NCBI GenBank assembly: GCA_023266075.1
Contig: JAHFRX010000047.1
Coordinates: 1-10,107, forward strand
DNA from: Legionellaceae bacterium
Lineage (GTDB): Bacteria; Pseudomonadota; Gammaproteobacteria; Legionellales; Legionellaceae
Length of the DNA: 10,107 bases
Direction of reading: 5' to 3'
The stretch's first letter is position 1. Each line of letters starts with the position of its first letter. This document shows, in pieces, positions 5,909-10,107 of this stretch. A program made the position numbers and the translations under genes. A model generated the notes under the pieces. It searched no databases. It was not told the origin of the DNA and saw nothing but the letters and a program-made list of their open reading frames with translations.

Positions 5909-7432
5909 CTAAATTGTCATCCGGTTCAACTCGAAAGTCCAGTTCTTAAGATACTCGTCTAAGCGTATTTTTTCTTGTGGCGTGAATGCTAATCCAAGTT
6001 TTGTTCTTCGCCAGAGAATATCGTCGATGTTATTTGCCCATTCTTCACGAATGAGGTAATCAACTTCAGCTTGATAGAGCGTGTGCCCAAAAAATATTCC
6101 AAGATCGTTGGCTTCTTTGGTGTGACAAAGAAACTTTTCCATCAGTGTGCCATAGGTTTTTAGATAGCGCTCGAAAATATTGCGATCTAACCCAGCATAT
6201 TGTTGTGCTGCATATGTTGTGTATTCTGCAAAATTGAGATCGTGATACGTTGCTCCAGGCAATGGTGTTTTGTCTGTGCATGCAGGTTTGATGTGTGGGA
6301 AATGTGCGGCAAGATGATTGAGAATAATTTCAGATAATTTTCGATAAGTGGTTAATTTTCCGCTATAAATACTGATATAAGGGTGCGGTATTTTAGCATA
6401 ATCATATGCCCAATCTCGACTCATTTGACGTGGATTTTTGTTTTGTGATACGAGTGCTCTTATGCCGGAGGTCACATGTAAGATGTCTTTTGATGCGAGT
6501 GTGTGATTAAAAAAGTGCTGAATAGCCTGGGTTAAATACTCAATTTCTGTGGTGTGTGGCTTAACATGACGAGGGTCTCCCGTAAATAACGTCTCCGTAG
6601 TTCCAATCAGTGTGTAATGCGTTTGGTAGGGTAGTACAAAAATCACACGTTTATCTGGATGTTGCAGCAAATAAGCATGCTCACCAGGGTACCATCGCGG
6701 TGTAATGAGATGCGTGCCTTGAATTAAAGTAGTTTGATGGTGTGCAATGAGATCTGCCATATTATTTACTATTTGTACAAATGCACCCGACGCATTGATC
6801 AGTGCTTTGGCTTGAAGTTGTCTAATATCGCCATTTTTAAAGCGCAGAGTGAGCTCCCAACAGTGTTCGGTTACCGTGATGGCGATGACCGTCGTTTCTG
6901 TCAAGATGGTGGCACCGTAAGTCTTCGCTTGGAGCGCGTTGGTGATGACGAGGCGACTATCTTCCGTTTGCGCATCGTAATAAGAAAATCCTTTTTGATA
7001 ATGTGCCCGCAGTGGTAAAAAGTAATCTGAATTTTTTGCACGTGTTAATGTTTGGTGGTGAGGTAGTTTGTTTTTTTGACTTAAATGATCATATAAAAAT
7101 AATCCCGCATTTACGATGCAATGTGGTCTTGTGGACGCATCACTCGGTACAATAAATTGCAGCGGTTGTACTAAATGTGGCGCCAAATCCATCAATCGTT
7201 GGCGCTCATCTAACGCATGTTTCACCAATGAAAAATCAAATTGTTCGAGATACCTTAACCCGCCGTGGATGAGTTTACTACTGACAGAGGATGTTTTAGA
7301 GGCTAAGTCATCTTGTTCACACAACACCACTGATAGACCGCGGAGTGCTGCATCTGCCGCACAGCCACATCCATTGATACCGCCACCAATAATGGCAAGA
7401 TCAGTGATGTGAGGAATATGAGGAGGTAACAT
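5909..7432 (-). CDS. glpD: Glycerol-3-phosphate dehydrogenase, FAD-dependent (aerobic type)
   Basis: A 507-residue membrane-associated flavoenzyme that oxidises sn-glycerol 3-phosphate to dihydroxyacetone phosphate and passes electrons to quinone. The N-terminal Rossmann motif DLAIIGGGINGCGCAADAAL (residues 11-30) with E39 binds FAD. SSKLIHGGLRYLE (51-63) is the family signature, GTHLITPRWYPG and LPYQTHYTLIGTTET lie in the middle, and TSGIRALV followed by YSGKLTTYRKLSE forms the C-terminal FAD and substrate region. The C-terminal helical domain is complete, and the length matches E. coli GlpD (about 500). The ATG at 7432 starts the protein where homologues start, but the bases before it contain no clear Shine-Dalgarno sequence. 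No glpK, glpF or glpR gene is nearby. The gene may be cotranscribed with the orphan 97 bases upstream. In an intracellular organism it would allow use of host-derived glycerol phosphate. Confidence 0.95.
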   Translation of the reverse strand: MLPPHIPHITDLAIIGGGINGCGCAADAALRGLSVVLCEQDDLASKTSSVSSKLIHGGLRYLEQFDFSLVKHALDERQRLMDLAPHLVQPLQFIVPSDASTRPHCIVNAGLFLYDHLSQKNKLPHHQTLTRAKNSDYFLPLRAHYQKGFSYYDAQTEDSRLVITNALQAKTYGATILTETTVIAITVTEHCWELTLRFKNGDIRQLQAKALINASGAFVQIVNNMADLIAHHQTTLIQGTHLITPRWYPGEHAYLLQHPDKRVIFVLPYQTHYTLIGTTETLFTGDPRHVKPHTTEIEYLTQAIQHFFNHTLASKDILHVTSGIRALVSQNKNPRQMSRDWAYDYAKIPHPYISIYSGKLTTYRKLSEIILNHLAAHFPHIKPACTDKTPLPGATYHDLNFAEYTTYAAQQYAGLDRNIFERYLKTYGTLMEKFLCHTKEANDLGIFFGHTLYQAEVDYLIREEWANNIDDILWRRTKLGLAFTPQEKIRLDEYLKNWTFELNRMTI

Positions 7433-7499
7433 TGTGATTGTCGTGCAATACCATAATTCAAATTAACATGCTTATGATGATCGCCGCAACTCAAGAAAT

Positions 7500-7528
7500 T
7501 TCATAATTGACTTTTCGCCCGGAGTAAA
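7500..7528 (-). promoter_or_regulatory. Possible glpD promoter
   Basis: On the minus strand, TTTACT (7528-7523) and TATGAA (7505-7500) are 17 bases apart, each matching the sigma70 consensus at 4 of 6 positions. A start near 7493 would leave a leader of about 60 bases. It lies in the 97-base gap after the 316-residue orphan gene, where no terminator hairpin is visible, so read-through from that gene is equally possible. Confidence 0.3.
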
Positions 7529-7529
7529 T

Positions 7530-8480
7530 TCATTTTTTTCCAGCAGAAAATTTTGCGTCAGAACGCTCAGTAGCACCAGTTACCTCATCAGACTTCACTG
7601 TATGCAATGCTTCTTTTATTGTGTGAAATGCTTCTGTTGAACCGGATGATGTTGTAACTAACGTGTTTTGTGCTTGTAACAGATCTGTATCTGGGGCAAT
7701 ATGTTGTTGGTTTCGTAACTCATAACGTAACTGTAGCTCCGGCGTATTTTGGTGGTATGTGAGAGGATATCGCTCATCTCTTTTTATTCCATAACGGTTT
7801 GTATAATCCAACGCGGTCTTACCCAATATTTCTTGTGCTAATTGTTCATCATTGTTGAAACGCATAAATCCGGCAGATTGTAATATGTTATTCATTTGCC
7901 CAACAGGACGCGTCACAATGTATTCACAACCCATTTTTTTGCCAGCAAATGCGTGCAATGGCATAGCTATTTCTTTGATAGGTTCAATATCCTCCAGGTG
8001 GGCTTTGATCAAAAACGAAAGTGACTTAAAAATATATTCGTGTGTTTGTGCTTTTTGATCTGGTGTAGGAACAACGAGCATGCTCATAACAATGTCATCA
8101 TCAAGTGAAGCACTTGCAACCCATAGAGAACCTTCAGGATACGCTCCAGGATTGCATGATTGTAGTGCGTTTAGTGTAGGATCAAAATAATCATCGATGC
8201 GATCGTTCATTCTTTTTAGAAAACCAAGCGTCCGCTCCAAAAGAAGATCATTATCAATAATATCTTTTCCAAAAATGGCTTCAAATGAATGTTTATATCC
8301 ATATTTTATAATTAAATCACGTGACTTGGTAATGTGATTATCAAATATCCTTATGCGGGCAAAAACGTGACACAAATTTGACAAATCTGACCATAGGTGA
8401 TATTCCTTTAGAAAATATTTACCCCATTTCTGATAAGACTCTCCCGGCGTAATTGGTTCAATTTCATATTTTAATCGCAT
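7530..8480 (-). CDS. Unknown 316-residue protein; faint GNAT-like pattern
   Basis: I do not recognise this protein with confidence. It is soluble, with no signal peptide or membrane segment. Residues 1-110 look helical and rich in aromatic and charged residues. Residues 118-206 alternate predicted strands and helices: SLWVASAS, DIVMSMLVVPTP, a helix with EYIFKSLSFLIKA, then HAFAGKKMGCEYIVTRPVGQ and MNNILQSAGFMRF. This order, ending in ILQSAGF, loosely recalls the second half of an N-acetyltransferase (GNAT) fold, but the acetyl-CoA pyrophosphate loop (Q/RxxGxG/A) is not seen. Residues 260-316 are low-complexity and polar (T, S, E, K), ending in SDAKFSAGKK, as in a disordered tail or a C-terminal type IV secretion signal. 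The start at 8480 has a perfect GGAGG (8490-8486) five bases upstream; in-frame ATGs at 8495 and 8507 are less well placed. The gene lies upstream of glpD and divergent from the NUDT9-like gene. Any effector or acetyltransferase role is inference. Confidence 0.68.
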   Translation of the reverse strand: MRLKYEIEPITPGESYQKWGKYFLKEYHLWSDLSNLCHVFARIRIFDNHITKSRDLIIKYGYKHSFEAIFGKDIIDNDLLLERTLGFLKRMNDRIDDYFDPTLNALQSCNPGAYPEGSLWVASASLDDDIVMSMLVVPTPDQKAQTHEYIFKSLSFLIKAHLEDIEPIKEIAMPLHAFAGKKMGCEYIVTRPVGQMNNILQSAGFMRFNNDEQLAQEILGKTALDYTNRYGIKRDERYPLTYHQNTPELQLRYELRNQQHIAPDTDLLQAQNTLVTTSSGSTEAFHTIKEALHTVKSDEVTGATERSDAKFSAGKK

Positions 8481-8546
8481 AAAAACCTCCATTCTTACCT
8501 CAAGCATTCATAGGTTTCGTTGTAAATGACCATCTATTATTGTTTT

Positions 8547-8552
8547 ATTATA
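8547..8552 (-). promoter_or_regulatory. -10 box upstream of the 316-residue gene
   Basis: A perfect TATAAT on the minus strand (8552-8547) lies about 70 bases before the ATG at 8480. No good -35 hexamer is found 16-18 bases upstream (the candidate region reads ACGAAA or similar), so the promoter may need an activator or the A/T tract at 8585-8590. Confidence 0.4.
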
Positions 8553-8575
8553 GATCATTATGTAGAAAAATTTCG

Positions 8576-8594
8576 TTCGTTCCGAAAAAACGAA
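8576..8594. repeat. Inverted repeat in the divergent intergenic region
   Basis: TTCGTT (8576-8581) and AACGAA (8589-8594) form a 6-bp inverted repeat around a 7-base spacer. An extra TTCGTT overlaps on the left (8572-8577). It sits just upstream of the expected -35 of the 316-residue gene and contains the GTTTTTTCG core (minus strand 8591-8583) that is tandemly repeated before the 598-residue gene. It could be a regulator binding site shared by the two divergent genes. Other parts of the 8481-8759 gap are A/T-rich and show no small ORF or RNA that I can support. Confidence 0.4.
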
Positions 8595-8736
8595 TTGCAT
8601 CATAAAAAATGTTACCCAAACTACTGAGAACTCTGAATGAATATTAAGTGAGCACGATGTTTTTTTTATAGTTATCACTGATTATTATTTACACTGCGGT
8701 TGATTTAGTTTAATCTGCGAAACGTAGTACTCATAT

Positions 8737-8753
8737 TATAATTTTCTATGGAG
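8737..8753 (+). promoter_or_regulatory. -10-like TATAAT and ribosome binding site of the NUDT9-like gene
   Basis: GGAG at 8750-8753 lies six bases before the ATG at 8760 and fixes that start. A TATAAT at 8737-8742 lies just upstream but has no matching -35. It would start transcription near 8749, leaving almost no leader, so the real promoter may be farther upstream (for example a TATAGT at 8667-8672). Confidence 0.4.
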
Positions 8754-8759
8754 ATGTAA

Positions 8760-10107
8760 ATGCAACGTCCACAAGAACAAAGACATATCGATGTACAGCG
8801 TGTGTATGAGCTAGCAGGTCGCGCTTCAGTGTTAGATTTTCAAGAGTTATTAAGAAATCGACGTGAAAAAGGGTTCCAACATTTCTATCTAGATTTACTG
8901 AAAGAGCCAGAAACACGTAGTCCTGATTATGATCCAACATTGCGTAAAGGCTGGATGTTGAAAGGCGGACTTTTAACGGTGCACGAAGATTGTGATTCTA
9001 GTCAGTTGATGGATTTTTTAGAAAGTAAGCTTGGGCATTACCCATGGTTTGAAACACGTAGAGATAAAGCGCTACGTTTACAAAGAGGCGAGCATATTGA
9101 TCCGCCAACATTACCGAGTGGATTTGAATCGTATACACAAAATTTTAAAACACTTGGACAATATGGTCCGAATACCGCTATTGACGTGATTGCCTTTATT
9201 GAAAATGCGAATGGTACGGTCTCTGTACAAGTGATTGTGCGTCCCCATGATAAAAAATATGCGTTTGTAGGCGGAATCATTGAGCAAAAAGAAGCAACAC
9301 TTGAGCGTTGTTTCATGGAAACCTTAGAAGAATTTTATAGTAATGATTTGTTTGCTAGAAATTCTGGGACAGAGCGTTTAGCTAAAGCGATGCGAGCTGA
9401 AGAACTGACTCACGCTTTTGCAGAGACGCTCAGTCAGAAAGAATTTTCTACCGTAAAACCTGTGTTTGATGCAATCATGACTGAAGGCGGTAGAGGTACT
9501 GATTTTACACGTCGTTTTGACAATTTATGTAAAAAGTTATTGTCTTATGCGGGTCATCCTATTGATCAGGGAAATGGTAAAGCGCATACGCATCGCCTGG
9601 AAGATCTAGAGCATTTATTGGTTCGTTTCAGATGCTTATTATATAAAACAATATGTCCGCAGCAGTATGGTGAATTTGTTGCGTTTCTGCAGGCGCATTT
9701 ACACGAAATGCCGATTACGACGAATGAGTCTGATCCACGTAATACAAACGAAGGCTTTATGGTCACTGTTCCACATTTTTTGTGTGTTAGCTATCAGGAG
9801 ATGCTTGCACTGGAGGCGCGATGTGCTATCAAGCCTAAAGGTGGTGATGATGCTGTCTCTACAAAGATTGTGCCGATAGAACAATTGTATAAAGAATCGA
9901 TGTATGCAGCACATGGTAGAATAGCGTTAGAAGCATTTACAGCGTTGTGTGCGAGCCGAAATGACTTACTTTTGCGCCCACAAATCCAGCAACAATTGCA
10001 ACAGTTAGAAGCGTATCTGACTGCTCGTGAAGCATCGGCGCTCAGTTTAAACGCAAGTGCGGGTATCGCGCCAATGCAAGTCACACGTGCTGGTAGAATG
10101 CAACTGC
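8760..10107 (+). CDS. NUDT9-like Nudix protein, probable ADP-ribose pyrophosphatase, 3' end missing
   Basis: Open for 449 codons from ATG 8760 to the window end with no stop. Residues 136-142 read GPNTAID, then strands (VIAFIE; VSVQVIVRPHDKKYAFVGG). The Nudix box occupies 172-194: G172, E178, then M186-E187-T-L-E190-E191. It fits GX5EX7REUXEEXGU except that Met replaces Arg and the late Gly is lost; the three metal-binding glutamates remain. Farther on come ESDPRNTNEGFM (323-334), GGDDA (361-365) and KIVPIEQLYKESMYAAH (369-385). The motif order GPNxAxD, PGG/VGG Nudix box, DPRNTDNA, GDDAGKVKW is that of human NUDT9 and the TRPM2 NUDT9-homology domain, which hydrolyse or bind ADP-ribose. Unlike NUDT9, about 125 mostly helical residues (195-320) are inserted before DPRNT. 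The first 120 residues and the Q-rich C-terminal helix (about 402-425) are unassigned. The hydrolase call follows from motifs; substrate and any secretion into a host are inference. Confidence 0.8.
   Translation, partial: MQRPQEQRHIDVQRVYELAGRASVLDFQELLRNRREKGFQHFYLDLLKEPETRSPDYDPTLRKGWMLKGGLLTVHEDCDSSQLMDFLESKLGHYPWFETRRDKALRLQRGEHIDPPTLPSGFESYTQNFKTLGQYGPNTAIDVIAFIENANGTVSVQVIVRPHDKKYAFVGGIIEQKEATLERCFMETLEEFYSNDLFARNSGTERLAKAMRAEELTHAFAETLSQKEFSTVKPVFDAIMTEGGRGTDFTRRFDNLCKKLLSYAGHPIDQGNGKAHTHRLEDLEHLLVRFRCLLYKTICPQQYGEFVAFLQAHLHEMPITTNESDPRNTNEGFMVTVPHFLCVSYQEMLALEARCAIKPKGGDDAVSTKIVPIEQLYKESMYAAHGRIALEAFTALCASRNDLLLRPQIQQQLQQLEAYLTAREASALSLNASAGIAPMQVTRAGRMQL

Noticed and set aside
5878..5931. 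Bidirectional terminator between the 598-residue gene and glpD
   Set aside because: Only a 5-bp complementarity (AACCG / CGGTT) with a long loop is present and there is no flanking T/A run.
8746..8940. Minus-strand open frame of 64 codons at the start of the NUDT9-like gene
   Set aside because: The plus-strand frame from 8760 stays open to the window end, has GGAG at the right distance and encodes Nudix motifs, so this frame is its shadow.
1..10107. CRISPR array, tRNA, rRNA, insertion sequence, prophage or toxin-antitoxin pair
   Set aside because: No regularly spaced repeats, cloverleaf, transposase motifs or small paired genes were seen on either strand. Short direct repeats were limited to the 10-base tandem at 3964-3983.

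Overview
The window looks like chromosomal DNA of a moderately AT-rich gammaproteobacterium. The poly(A) polymerase, adenylate kinase, HemJ, YgdQ-like TerC protein and GlpD all have the gammaproteobacterial form. Three large genes that I cannot match to housekeeping families sit among them. One encodes a eukaryote-style NUDT9-type Nudix protein and another carries a proline-rich LPPPPP segment. This mix is typical of host-associated lineages such as Legionellales (Legionella, Coxiella, Berkiella and relatives). The lineage assignment is inference from gene content, not an alignment.

Left half (1-3938), housekeeping. A 5' fragment of pcnB runs leftwards off the window. Divergent from it is a translationally coupled pair: a TerC/YgdQ membrane protein and the protoporphyrinogen oxidase HemJ, which share an ATGA-type 1-base overlap (TAATG). 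A lone rubredoxin gene lies on the minus strand with a clear sigma70 promoter, which fixes its start. Then comes a tight plus-strand run: a lysozyme-like (SLT) lipoprotein, adk 17 bases downstream, and a thioredoxin whose start overlaps adk by 17 bases. Themes here are RNA turnover, metal and heme handling, cell-wall cleavage, nucleotide balance and thiol redox.

Right half (3939-10107), accessory-like. A strong promoter (TTGAAA-17-TATACT) with two phased T6 tracts just upstream drives a 598-residue protein of unknown function. It converges on glpD (glycerol-3-phosphate dehydrogenase), which lies downstream of an unknown 316-residue gene on the same strand. Divergent from that gene across a 279-base intergenic region is a large open reading frame that runs off the right end. 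It is easily missed because it has no stop in the window. It encodes a Nudix protein whose motifs (GPNxAxD, a Nudix box, DPRNT, GDDA) follow the order seen in human NUDT9 and the TRPM2 NUDT9-homology domain. It also carries a helical insertion of about 125 residues between the Nudix box and DPRNT.

The best candidates for something undescribed are the NUDT9-like protein with its insertion, the 598-residue proline-rich protein, the 316-residue orphan, and a 9-base element (GTTTTTTCG) shared by the upstream regions of these orphan genes. No tRNA, rRNA, CRISPR array, transposase or phage gene was seen.
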